A stretch of 23,041 bases of DNA. Source: DIGJ01 sp036658435 (GTDB lineage: Bacteria; Bacillota; Clostridia; Lachnospirales; Lachnospiraceae). The stretch lies in contig JAVXEO010000040.1 of assembly GCA_036658435.1 (NCBI GenBank), positions 1 through 23,041 of the forward strand, given 5' to 3'. The translations under genes and the position numbers were made by a program. The notes under the pieces were generated by a model, which was given only the letters and a program-made list of their open reading frames with translations, ran no database searches and was not told where the DNA came from. Positions 1 through 6,275 of the stretch are shown here, in pieces (the first letter of the stretch is position 1; the number at the start of each line of letters is the position of its first letter).

Positions 1-86
1 TCCTATTACATAAAAACGCTCCGCTGTGGGTGCGCACGCTGTGCTAAGGAATATGCTTTGGCGCGAGAGTCTGCAAAGCAGACTCT
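1..86 (+). repeat. Partial copy of a structured GC-rich intergenic repeat (left end)
   Basis: Bases 1-71 match 22971-23041 at 69 of 71 positions in the same orientation (differences at 16 and 42). The core at 17-50 is about two thirds GC in an AT-rich window. It holds a small hairpin, GCGCA (32-36) with TGTGC (40-44), and a perfect 9-bp hairpin, AGAGTCTGC (66-74) with GCAGACTCT (78-86) around an AAA loop. The copy at the other end shows that the element probably begins with a further 10-bp arm lying upstream of this window. No reading frame is apparent. It could be a MITE-like element, a structured RNA or a REP/BIME-like repeat; I cannot assign a family. The right boundary, somewhere around 86-100, is uncertain. 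Confidence 0.8.
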
Positions 87-141
87 TTATCCTAAAAAAG
101 AAGAAAAAAACAGCTTTCTTATAAATCCAATGAATTAAGTA

Positions 142-170
142 TTGAAAAATACCAAGGTTTGGGATAAACT
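142..170 (+). promoter_or_regulatory. SigA-type promoter of the rsmD-coaD operon
   Basis: TTGAAA (142-147), a 17-bp spacer and TAAACT (165-170). Transcription should start near 177, before the rsmD RBS at 200-204. The promoter makes a TTG start at 142 unlikely. Confidence 0.7.
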
Positions 171-210
171 GTATAGCACAGTATGTTTATTTTTAATGTG
201 GAGGATATGT

Positions 211-774
211 ATGAGAGTTATTGCAGGAAGTGCAAGAAGGATTCCGTTAGTTACACCGGAGGGTCTAGTAACAAGACCTACGACGGATCGAACGAAAGAA
301 ACTTTATTTAATATGATTCAAAACCATCTGGTGGATGTCCGTTTTTTAGACTTGTTTAGTGGAAGTGGCAGTATAGGGATTGAAGCGGTTAGTCGTGGAG
401 CAAAAGAAGCAGTATTGGTAGAAAACAATAAAAATGCACTGGATGCAATAAAGATAAATATAGAAAAAACGGGGGTTGAGGAGAACTGCACGGTACTTTC
501 CATGGATTTTATGGGCGCTTTGAAGGTACTGCAGGGAAGGGCGGAAGCTTTTGATGTTATATTCATGGATCCTCCTTATCACCAGGATTATGAAAAAAAA
601 GTTTTAGAATACTTATCTGCATCGGAACTCTTAAAGGAAGAGGCGCTTATTATATTTGAAGCAGCGCTAGATACCCCTTTTGATTATGTAGATGCATTGG
701 GATATGAAATTTATAAAGTCAAGAAGTATAAAACAAATCAGCATATATTTCTTAAATGGAAAGGCATTTTATGA
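211..774 (+). CDS. rsmD: 16S rRNA (guanine(966)-N(2))-methyltransferase RsmD
   Basis: A 187-residue SAM-dependent N2-guanine methyltransferase expected to modify G966 of 16S rRNA in the assembling small subunit. It shows the family N-terminus MRVIAGSARR, an Arg-rich RPTTDRTKE segment (22-30), the SAM-binding loop FLDLFSGSGSIGIEA (45-59) and the catalytic DPPY motif (120-123). Length is normal for RsmD. I chose ATG 211 because GGAGG at 200-204 lies six bases upstream and because the family begins there; an in-frame TTG at 142 sits on the -35 box of the promoter. The stop overlaps the coaD start by ATGA, so the two are translationally coupled. An rsmD-coaD pair is a common Firmicutes arrangement (ylbH-coaD in Bacillus). 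Confidence 0.95.
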   Translation: MRVIAGSARRIPLVTPEGLVTRPTTDRTKETLFNMIQNHLVDVRFLDLFSGSGSIGIEAVSRGAKEAVLVENNKNALDAIKINIEKTGVEENCTVLSMDFMGALKVLQGRAEAFDVIFMDPPYHQDYEKKVLEYLSASELLKEEALIIFEAALDTPFDYVDALGYEIYKVKKYKTNQHIFLKWKGIL

Positions 775-1265
775 GAGTAGGACTTTATCCGGGAAGTTTT
801 GATCCGGTAACGTTAGGGCATTTAGACATTATTTTACGGTCTTCTAAATTATTTGATGTATTATACATAGGAGTATTGAACAATAATAAGAAGAATGCAC
901 TATTTACGGCAGAAGAAAGAGTTGATATGCTGAAACAAGTAACAAAGAATATAGAAAATGTAAAAGTAGAAGCTTTTGATGGTTTGCTTGTGGATTATGC
1001 CGTAATTAAGGAAGCAACGGCAATTGTAAGAGGACTTCGTGCAGTAACCGATTTTGAATATGAGCTTCAGTTAGCCCAGACCAACCATAAATTACAGCCA
1101 ATTGTAGATACTGTTTTTTTAACTACAAGTGTAGAGTATTCTTACTTGAGTTCCAGTATTGTAAAAGAGATAGCAGGTTATGGAGGCGACGTAACCAGAT
1201 TTTTACCGGAAACGATAAGTGATATTTTATATAAAAAGTTAAATGCAAAGAACAATATGAGATAG
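771..1265 (+). CDS. coaD: Phosphopantetheine adenylyltransferase CoaD
   Basis: A 164-residue enzyme of the nucleotidyltransferase alpha/beta phosphodiesterase superfamily. It adenylylates 4'-phosphopantetheine to dephospho-CoA, the penultimate step of CoA synthesis, in the cytoplasm as a homohexamer. The signature GSFDPVTLGH (8-17), including the TxGH nucleotide-binding motif, is intact, and the C-terminal SSSIVKE segment matches the conserved ISSTxIRE region. Length is typical (about 160). ATG 771 was preferred to ATG 756 because the family starts MRVGLYPGSFDP; a GGAAAGG stretch at 758-764 can serve as RBS, and the gene then overlaps the rsmD stop by four bases. It supplies CoA, used nearby by Pta. 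Confidence 0.96.
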   Translation: MRVGLYPGSFDPVTLGHLDIILRSSKLFDVLYIGVLNNNKKNALFTAEERVDMLKQVTKNIENVKVEAFDGLLVDYAVIKEATAIVRGLRAVTDFEYELQLAQTNHKLQPIVDTVFLTTSVEYSYLSSSIVKEIAGYGGDVTRFLPETISDILYKKLNAKNNMR

Positions 1266-1275
1266 GAGAATATGT

Positions 1276-1923
1276 ATGGGAACAAGTAGAATAGAACAGT
1301 CGATTGAGGATATTTACGAATTCATTGAAGGATGTAAAACGCAGCCTCTGTTTTCCACAAGGGTTATTGTTCCAAAAGATGAGCTCTATGATTTGTTAGA
1401 TGAATTAAGAATGCGGGCACCGGATGAAATTAAGAGATATAAAAAGGTCATTGCGAATCGAGAAGCAATTTTGGAAGATGCACAGAAAAAAGCAGATGCA
1501 CTAATGGAAGAGGCACATCAGAAAACAGAAAACTTGATTAATGAATCAGAAATTGTGCAGCAGGCTTATTTTCAAGCAAATCAAATCGTAAGTCAGGCAA
1601 CGGAAGAAGCAAACCGTATGATGTCAAAAGCGGCGCAGGAGTCTGATCAAATCAGAATCAGTGCCCTTGCTTATACCAATGATCTTTTGGCAGATGCAGA
1701 ACATGCATTAAGTAATGCATATCAAAGTGCAACCGAAAAATATGAAGGACTAACCAGTACATTAAAATATGGCTTAGATACTATACAGAATAACCGAGCA
1801 GAGCTTGGACTTGATAAAAAGAGTGATTCCTTAACAGAAAATCCAAAAGAGACACCCGAAGATATTGATTTCGAAGAGGATTTCAATTTTGATGAGAACA
1901 CCTTTTTAGAGGATATTAAATAA
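1276..1923 (+). CDS. Coiled-coil protein of unknown function (ATP synthase b-like/DivIVA-like helix)
   Basis: A 215-residue soluble protein with no signal peptide or membrane segment. Residues 1-50 include a conserved-looking block (FSTRVIVPKDELYDLLDELR, about 26-45). Residues 51-155 form a long alanine- and glutamate-rich coiled coil, and 189-213 are a strongly acidic tail rich in Asp, Glu and Phe. Proteins like this follow coaD in related Clostridia and tend to be labelled ATPase or V-type subunit H, but no nucleotide-binding motif is visible, so that label is not supported here. The helix and its N-terminal head suggest a scaffold of DivIVA/SepF type, which is inference. RBS AGGAGAA (1264-1270) directly follows the coaD stop. 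The 3' end overlaps the convergent ylbJ end by 18 bp. Confidence 0.8.
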   Translation: MGTSRIEQSIEDIYEFIEGCKTQPLFSTRVIVPKDELYDLLDELRMRAPDEIKRYKKVIANREAILEDAQKKADALMEEAHQKTENLINESEIVQQAYFQANQIVSQATEEANRMMSKAAQESDQIRISALAYTNDLLADAEHALSNAYQSATEKYEGLTSTLKYGLDTIQNNRAELGLDKKSDSLTENPKETPEDIDFEEDFNFDENTFLEDIK

Positions 1924-2772
1924 AAGCAGAATCTTTGTGAAGCACACACATAGCAGACTGCTGCAAACCTTTGCAAAAGTATAGGACCGGATAGAAAGAC
2001 CGGATTCTTTAATGACGGACTTTGTTTGAAAAAGTGCAGAAAGACCGCCAAAGGATGCGATGAACATTCCTATAAGTAATTTTGTGGAAGAAGAATACAT
2101 ACTTTCAAAAAGAAGATTCATGCCGGTTGTGATTTCCAGAATGCCACAAAGGATAGTTTTCGTGAGTACAGGAAGTGGAAAATGAACTTTTATAATGGTT
2201 GCAAGTAAAGAAAATAGGATAATGTAACCTCCAATTTTAGTAATGATTTCAAAGCTTGCCATAATAATAGTATCAAAAGAAATGGATGTGGAAGGAATTC
2301 TATAATCTTTTTTGGATTTTTTTATGGTTTCATAAGAAGACTGCTTTGGAAAGAAAAAAAGTGCTCCTAAAAAAGAAGACAAATAAAGGATTAGCAAAAG
2401 TAAAAAGCGATGTTGTACCATAGAAAGACATCGAATAAATACGTAATTTAGAAGAAAAGCAGGACTTGCATTATTACAGAAGGAGAGTAGAAACTGTCCC
2501 TCTTTTTTTGTACTCTTTCCTTGAGATACAATATAATTACAAGACTTAGCGCCTATGGGGTAACCCGAAAGAAATCCGGTAAAGAGGGCATAAACTCTGC
2601 CGGATGCAATAGGAAGAAGACTTTCCATTAAATTAGTAATTACAAGAAAAGGAAATAAGGTTGGTAAAACAATTTGAAACCATAAAAGCAGACCATTTTT
2701 AGCACCTTCAAAGGAAGTGGAAGGAAATAAGATTAAAAAACCAAAACAAACCAATAAAAGGAAAAAAGTCAT
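1906..2772 (-). CDS. ylbJ: YlbJ-like sporulation integral membrane protein
   Basis: A 288-residue polytopic membrane protein, with hydrophobic segments near 2-16, 28-48, 60-72, 100-112, 118-136, 170-192 and 262-285. It carries the YlbJ/nucleoside-recognition (Gate) signature GFLSGYPIGAK (66-76) and FCNNASPAF (98-106). Bacillus YlbJ, a SigE-controlled protein needed for normal spores, is about 400 residues. This one is shorter, mainly because the central cytoplasmic loop is short and the C-terminal half is compact. The reading frame is clean, so I do not call it broken. ATG 2772 has a GGAG RBS (complement of 2779-2782) and a SigE-like promoter just upstream. It lies downstream of tmcAL on the same strand. 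Expression in the mother cell during sporulation is inferred from the family and the promoter. Confidence 0.85.
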   Translation of the reverse strand: MTFFLLLVCFGFLILFPSTSFEGAKNGLLLWFQIVLPTLFPFLVITNLMESLLPIASGRVYALFTGFLSGYPIGAKSCNYIVSQGKSTKKEGQFLLSFCNNASPAFLLNYVFIRCLSMVQHRFLLLLILYLSSFLGALFFFPKQSSYETIKKSKKDYRIPSTSISFDTIIMASFEIITKIGGYIILFSLLATIIKVHFPLPVLTKTILCGILEITTGMNLLFESMYSSSTKLLIGMFIASFGGLSALFQTKSVIKESGLSIRSYTFAKVCSSLLCVCFTKILLLFNIL

Positions 2773-2798
2773 AAGAAGCTCCGTTAGTCTTTTAAATA

Positions 2799-2827
2799 AT
2801 CTTATGATTAATAAAAAATAGATATGC
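2799..2827 (-). promoter_or_regulatory. Putative sporulation SigE promoter of ylbJ
   Basis: Read on the minus strand, GCATATC (complement of 2821-2827), a 14-bp spacer and CATAAGAT (complement of 2799-2806). These match the Bacillus SigE boxes (KMATATT, 14-15 bp, CATACAHT) at 6 of 7 and 6 of 8 positions. It ends about 25 bp before the ylbJ ATG, and YlbJ is a known SigE-regulated protein. AT-rich DNA makes chance matches possible. Confidence 0.5.
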
Positions 2828-2843
2828 CTTCCTATGATCTTTA

Positions 2844-4040
2844 CTATAAAATAACCAGGGGATGTATAAAGTCATTTGCAATGGTATAGTTAAATTTTTT
2901 GTAAACCATATAATTATACAAATTAGTACAAGCCAAATCCTGCTTTAATAAGTCTGGGTAGTCTGCTACCTTGGTTATGATGGGAACTGCAGAAAGGGAA
3001 GAATCAATTATTTTTGTAGCACTTTTTCGAAATCCAAGTAACCGAAGGTAAGAGGGAAGGGGAACCTCTTTTTTTATATTTAAAAGAATATGAAGCAAAA
3101 CACGTTGAATTCGAGTAAAGGTGTTTTGCTTTGTTTTTATAAGATAAGAAAAGGTGGAAATTGATTTAAATTCATTCTTTTTATTAAAAATACGTTTCGC
3201 TAAATCAGGTGTAATGTCAGCATAAGTAAGCAGGTCTTCCAAAGAACTAAATTGAAGCTTATAATAAAGGAGATCTGAAAAATCATCAATATCCATTGGG
3301 AAACAGCGATTTTCACTTTCGGCAAGCAAAGATAAAACATTTTGTGGAACATAGTTTTGAAAATCAGCAAGAGAAGAGGTCTCTCTATAAGTCTTCCTTA
3401 GAGCCGTTGCAGATGGAAAAAAAGAAGTAAAAGGAAGTTCCTCCGCCTGATAGAGGGCACCCTCTCTTTTTAATAAAAATGGTTTTATGGAACTATGCAT
3501 ACGGTATAGAGCTTTCATATATTCAATTCCTAAAATATTATTAGAAGATTCTAAAAAAGAAAGGAGTTCTTTTTGTGGATAATCAGGAAGAAGGGGAAGC
3601 AGGGATGTTTTTCGGGCAATGGGATAAGAAAATCCCTCTGCTAATTTTTTACGCAGCAGAACTCTATATTCTTCTGGTTCCTCTACCAGTATTTTTGCAA
3701 CGTTATTCATAAGAGAAAAATCCAGACTTTCACAGCCAAAGCAAAGAAAATCAATATTTCCCAATGCATTCAAATGGCTTACGGCACCATATGCAAAAGT
3801 TTCCGCACTGGCAGTAGCATAAACGCTTGGAAGTTCATAAACCACATCGGCTCCGTTTAAAAGTGCCATGTGGGCCCGGGTATATTTATCGGTAACAGCC
3901 GGTGTTCCGCGCTGCACAAAGTCACCACTCATAATAGCAACGATAAAATCAGCACCGGTGAGCTCCCGTGCTTTTTGCAAATGATATTGATGCCCGTTAT
4001 GAAAAGGATTATATTCAACAATAACGCCTGTAATTTTCAT
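2844..4040 (-). CDS. tmcAL: tRNA(Met) cytidine acetate ligase TmcAL (YlbM)
   Basis: A 398-residue nucleotidyltransferase-fold enzyme that uses acetate and ATP to form N4-acetylcytidine at the wobble base of elongator tRNA-Met (Bacillus YlbM/TmcAL). The N-terminus MKITGVIVEYNPFHNGH is diagnostic; the PFHNGH block (12-17) is the HxGH-type ATP site, and SGDFVQRG (38-45) is the second conserved block. Length is close to the usual 400. The start is set by this family N-terminus; the ribosome-binding site is weak, with AAAGG about 17 bases upstream. A near-perfect SigA promoter lies 52-80 bp upstream. It is adjacent to ylbJ on the same strand, as in the Bacillus ylb cluster, and divergent from degV. 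The acetate it consumes is what AckA makes nearby, a plausible but unproven metabolic link. Confidence 0.93.
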   Translation of the reverse strand: MKITGVIVEYNPFHNGHQYHLQKARELTGADFIVAIMSGDFVQRGTPAVTDKYTRAHMALLNGADVVYELPSVYATASAETFAYGAVSHLNALGNIDFLCFGCESLDFSLMNNVAKILVEEPEEYRVLLRKKLAEGFSYPIARKTSLLPLLPDYPQKELLSFLESSNNILGIEYMKALYRMHSSIKPFLLKREGALYQAEELPFTSFFPSATALRKTYRETSSLADFQNYVPQNVLSLLAESENRCFPMDIDDFSDLLYYKLQFSSLEDLLTYADITPDLAKRIFNKKNEFKSISTFSYLIKTKQNTFTRIQRVLLHILLNIKKEVPLPSYLRLLGFRKSATKIIDSSLSAVPIITKVADYPDLLKQDLACTNLYNYMVYKKFNYTIANDFIHPLVIL

Positions 4041-4091
4041 TTAATAACCATATATAACCTTTCTGTTTTGCCTGAATTTGTTTTTCTTTTC

Positions 4092-4120
4092 ATTATATTT
4101 TAAAGACCTATAAAAGACAA
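4092..4120 (-). promoter_or_regulatory. SigA-type promoter of tmcAL
   Basis: Minus-strand TTGTCT (complement of 4115-4120), 17-bp spacer and consensus TATAAT (complement of 4092-4097). It gives a leader of about 45 nt ahead of the tmcAL ATG. Confidence 0.7.
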
Positions 4121-4158
4121 CCTGTATTTTAACAGTAAGGTGAATGAATTTTACCTAG

Positions 4159-4181
4159 TTGTTAACACTAAGGATTAACAA
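4159..4181. promoter_or_regulatory. Dyad immediately upstream of the degV promoter
   Basis: Perfect inverted repeat TTGTTAA (4159-4165), 9 bp, TTAACAA (4175-4181), ending one base before the -35 box at 4183. The arms are identical to half-sites of clostridial Rex operators, but Rex boxes have a 4-bp gap, so a different regulator or chance is possible. It could act on either divergent gene. Confidence 0.45.
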
Positions 4182-4182
4182 G

Positions 4183-4211
4183 TTGACGAACGTTTATAAA
4201 AGTTTTATAAT
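4183..4211 (+). promoter_or_regulatory. SigA-type promoter of the first degV gene
   Basis: TTGACG (4183-4188), 17-bp spacer, consensus TATAAT (4206-4211). The spacer and -10 contain a 17-bp palindrome, TTATAAAA-G-TTTTATAA (4194-4210). The start near 4218 gives a 45-nt leader. Confidence 0.75.
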
Positions 4212-4262
4212 AAGCAAGGTAACTTATATAACAAGGAGCAATTGAAAACCAGGAGGAATATT

Positions 4263-5132
4263 ATGCAATTTGAAATTATTACGGATTCTTCCGCTAATTT
4301 ATCGGAAGAAACCATCAAAAAATTTAATTTGAATATTTTATCATTGTCCTTTTATGTGGATGATATAGAATATAATGGATACGAAAAGGGAAAAACTATA
4401 GACTTATCTCAGTTTTATGGGATGATGCGTGAAAAAAAAGAGATTACTACCTCTTTAATAAATACAAACTATGCAATAGAGGAATGTGAAAAGATTTTAA
4501 AAGAAGAAAAAGACATTTTATACATTGGATTTTCTTCCGGATTAAGTGGAAGCTACCAATCGGTTTCCATTGCCTTGAATGATTTGAAGGAAAAATATCC
4601 GGAAAGAAAAATAGATTGTGTGGATTCTCTTTCAGCAGCACTGGGAGAAGGACTGCTTGTTCAGTACGCTGCTGATTTACGGGAAGAAGGAAAGAGCATA
4701 GAAGAAGTTTATCAATGGTTAATAGAAAACCGTTTGAATCTTTGCCACTGGTTTACGGTAGATGATTTGTTTTTCTTAAAAAGAGGAGGAAGAATTTCTG
4801 CAGCAACTGCAGTACTGGGAACGGCATTGAATATAAAACCCATCTTACATGTAGATGATGAGGGACATTTGATTATGATGGAAAAGGCCAGAGGAAGGAA
4901 AAAATCTCTGGATGATTTAGTAAAGCATATGCAGGAAACCATAGTAAAACCAGAAGAACAAAGAATTTATATCAGTCATGGAGATTGCTTGGAAGATGCG
5001 GAATATGTAGCTGAAAAAGTGAAGAAGTTATATAATGTAAAAGAGGTTATGATACGTATTTTAGATCCTGTAATAGGAGCACATTCCGGACCGGGAACCG
5101 TTGCACTTTTCTTTTTCGGAACGAAAAGGTAA
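4263..5132 (+). CDS. DegV family protein (FakB-type fatty acid-binding protein)
   Basis: A 289-residue DegV/EDD-fold protein. Family members such as FakB bind a fatty acid and present it to the FakA kinase for phosphorylation. Visible hallmarks are ITDSSANL (6-13), the TTS residues (62-64), SSGLSGSYQS (91-100) and the block around LKRGGRISAATAVLGTALN. ATG 4263 was chosen because AGGAGG at 4251-4256 lies six bases upstream; a TTG at 4242 lies upstream of that RBS. The gene has its own SigA promoter, diverges from tmcAL and is followed closely by the pta promoter. No fakA kinase gene is in this window. A second, less similar DegV is encoded at 21823-22704, and the two probably differ in lipid preference (inference). 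Confidence 0.9.
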   Translation: MQFEIITDSSANLSEETIKKFNLNILSLSFYVDDIEYNGYEKGKTIDLSQFYGMMREKKEITTSLINTNYAIEECEKILKEEKDILYIGFSSGLSGSYQSVSIALNDLKEKYPERKIDCVDSLSAALGEGLLVQYAADLREEGKSIEEVYQWLIENRLNLCHWFTVDDLFFLKRGGRISAATAVLGTALNIKPILHVDDEGHLIMMEKARGRKKSLDDLVKHMQETIVKPEEQRIYISHGDCLEDAEYVAEKVKKLYNVKEVMIRILDPVIGAHSGPGTVALFFFGTKR

Positions 5133-5139
5133 AAAGGAC

Positions 5140-5168
5140 TTGAGACTCACTAACAATTGCGCTATAAT
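5140..5168 (+). promoter_or_regulatory. SigA-type promoter of pta-ackA
   Basis: TTGAGA (5140-5145), 17-bp spacer, consensus TATAAT (5163-5168), just after the degV stop. The predicted start near 5175 leaves an 80-nt leader with a palindrome at 5198-5213. Confidence 0.75.
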
Positions 5169-5197
5169 GAAAATTAGGGTAAAAAGTGCGGAAGATT

Positions 5198-5213
5198 TTT
5201 TTGCGTGCAAAAA
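5198..5213. promoter_or_regulatory. 16-bp palindrome in the pta leader
   Basis: TTTTTGCGTGCAAAAA: perfect 7-bp arms around GT, about 25 nt after the predicted transcription start and 45 nt before the pta GTG. Its position suits a repressor operator (roadblock). The sequence is a poor match to a CcpA cre site. The binding factor is unknown. Confidence 0.4.
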
Positions 5214-5257
5214 TACAATAAGATACCAGTTTAATTAGCCAAAAAGGAGTGTTTATC

Positions 5258-6250
5258 GTGTCATTTATTGAAAGAATTAAAGTAAGAGCAAAGGAAAACA
5301 GAAAAGTTATCGTATTACCAGAAGGAGAAGATATTAGAACCTTACAGGCAGCGGCCCAGGTTCAGAAAGAGAATATAGCAGATCTTGTTTTGATTGGTAA
5401 AGAGGAAGACGTTAAGAACTTAGCCGGAGATTTGGATATTTCAAAAGTAAAGGTGATTGATCCTGCAAAGGATCCTAATTTTGAAAAATATGTGGATCTT
5501 TTGGTAGAATGCCGTAAGAACAAAGGTATGACAAAGGAGGAAGCCGAAAAGATTTTATCTGCAAACTATACATATTATGGAGTCGTGATGGTAAAAGCGG
5601 GGGATGCGGATGGTATGGTATCCGGAGCCTGTCACTCTACTGCAGATACGTTGCGGCCATCTCTTCAAATATTAAAAACAGCACCGGGAACAAAGTTAGT
5701 ATCTTCTTTCTTTGTGATGGTAGTTCCTGATTGTCAATTTGGTGCAAATGGGACCTTTGTATTTTCCGATTGTGGGTTAAACCAGAACCCCAATGCAGAA
5801 GAACTGGCAGCCATTGCAGGATCCTCTGCAGAAAGTTTTAAGAATTTGGTGGAGGAAGAGCCACTGGTGGCCATGCTTTCTCATTCCACAAAAGGCAGTG
5901 CAAAGCACCAGGATGTTGATAAAGTAGTAGAGGCTACAAAGATTGCACAGGCAGAATATCCTCAATATAAGTTGGATGGAGAATGTCAGTTAGATGCAGC
6001 AATTGTTCCAAGTGTGGGTGCTTCCAAGGCTCCAGGCAGTGAAGTTGCAGGAAAAGCAAATGTTTTAGTATTTCCTGATTTAGATGCGGGAAATATTGGA
6101 TATAAATTAGTGCAGCGTTTAGCAAAGGCAGAAGCTTATGGTCCTATGACACAGGGAATTGCGAAACCGGTAAATGATTTGTCTAGAGGATGTTCCCCGG
6201 AGGATATCGTGGGCGTGATTGCAATTACAGCCGTACAGGCAGGATTATAG
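5258..6250 (+). CDS. pta: Phosphate acetyltransferase (class I)
   Basis: A 330-residue phosphotransacetylase that interconverts acetyl-CoA and acetyl phosphate in the cytoplasm, the first step of acetate production. The length, the N-terminal VIVLPEGEDIRTLQAA (17-32) and the substrate-site block DGMVSGACHSTADTLRPS (118-135) identify the short class I family, without the N-terminal regulatory domain of E. coli Pta. GTG 5258 was chosen because AAGGAG at 5244-5249 is eight bases upstream; a GTG at 5249 overlaps that RBS. It lies 25 bp ahead of ackA in the usual order and has a strong promoter at 5140-5168. Confidence 0.96.
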   Translation: MSFIERIKVRAKENRKVIVLPEGEDIRTLQAAAQVQKENIADLVLIGKEEDVKNLAGDLDISKVKVIDPAKDPNFEKYVDLLVECRKNKGMTKEEAEKILSANYTYYGVVMVKAGDADGMVSGACHSTADTLRPSLQILKTAPGTKLVSSFFVMVVPDCQFGANGTFVFSDCGLNQNPNAEELAAIAGSSAESFKNLVEEEPLVAMLSHSTKGSAKHQDVDKVVEATKIAQAEYPQYKLDGECQLDAAIVPSVGASKAPGSEVAGKANVLVFPDLDAGNIGYKLVQRLAKAEAYGPMTQGIAKPVNDLSRGCSPEDIVGVIAITAVQAGL

Positions 6251-6275
6251 AATAAAAAAGCGAGGGAAACGTAAA

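Noticed and set aside
142..210. In-frame TTG start for rsmD at 142
   Set aside because: The TTG is the -35 box of a good promoter, has no RBS, and the family begins at ATG 211 behind GGAGG.
318..582. Minus-strand frames inside rsmD and similar antisense frames elsewhere
   Set aside because: They lie wholly within well-supported genes, lack RBSs and show no recognisable domain.
1960..2010. Terminator after the coiled-coil gene using the repeated ACCGGAT motif
   Set aside because: The copies are direct rather than inverted, and only a 4-bp CCGG pairing without a T-run remains.
4159..4181. Calling the degV dyad a Rex operator
   Set aside because: Half-sites match but the gap is 9 bp instead of 4, and no rex gene is present.
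5198..5213. CcpA cre site at the pta leader palindrome
   Set aside because: Conserved cre positions such as the TG and CA near the ends do not match.
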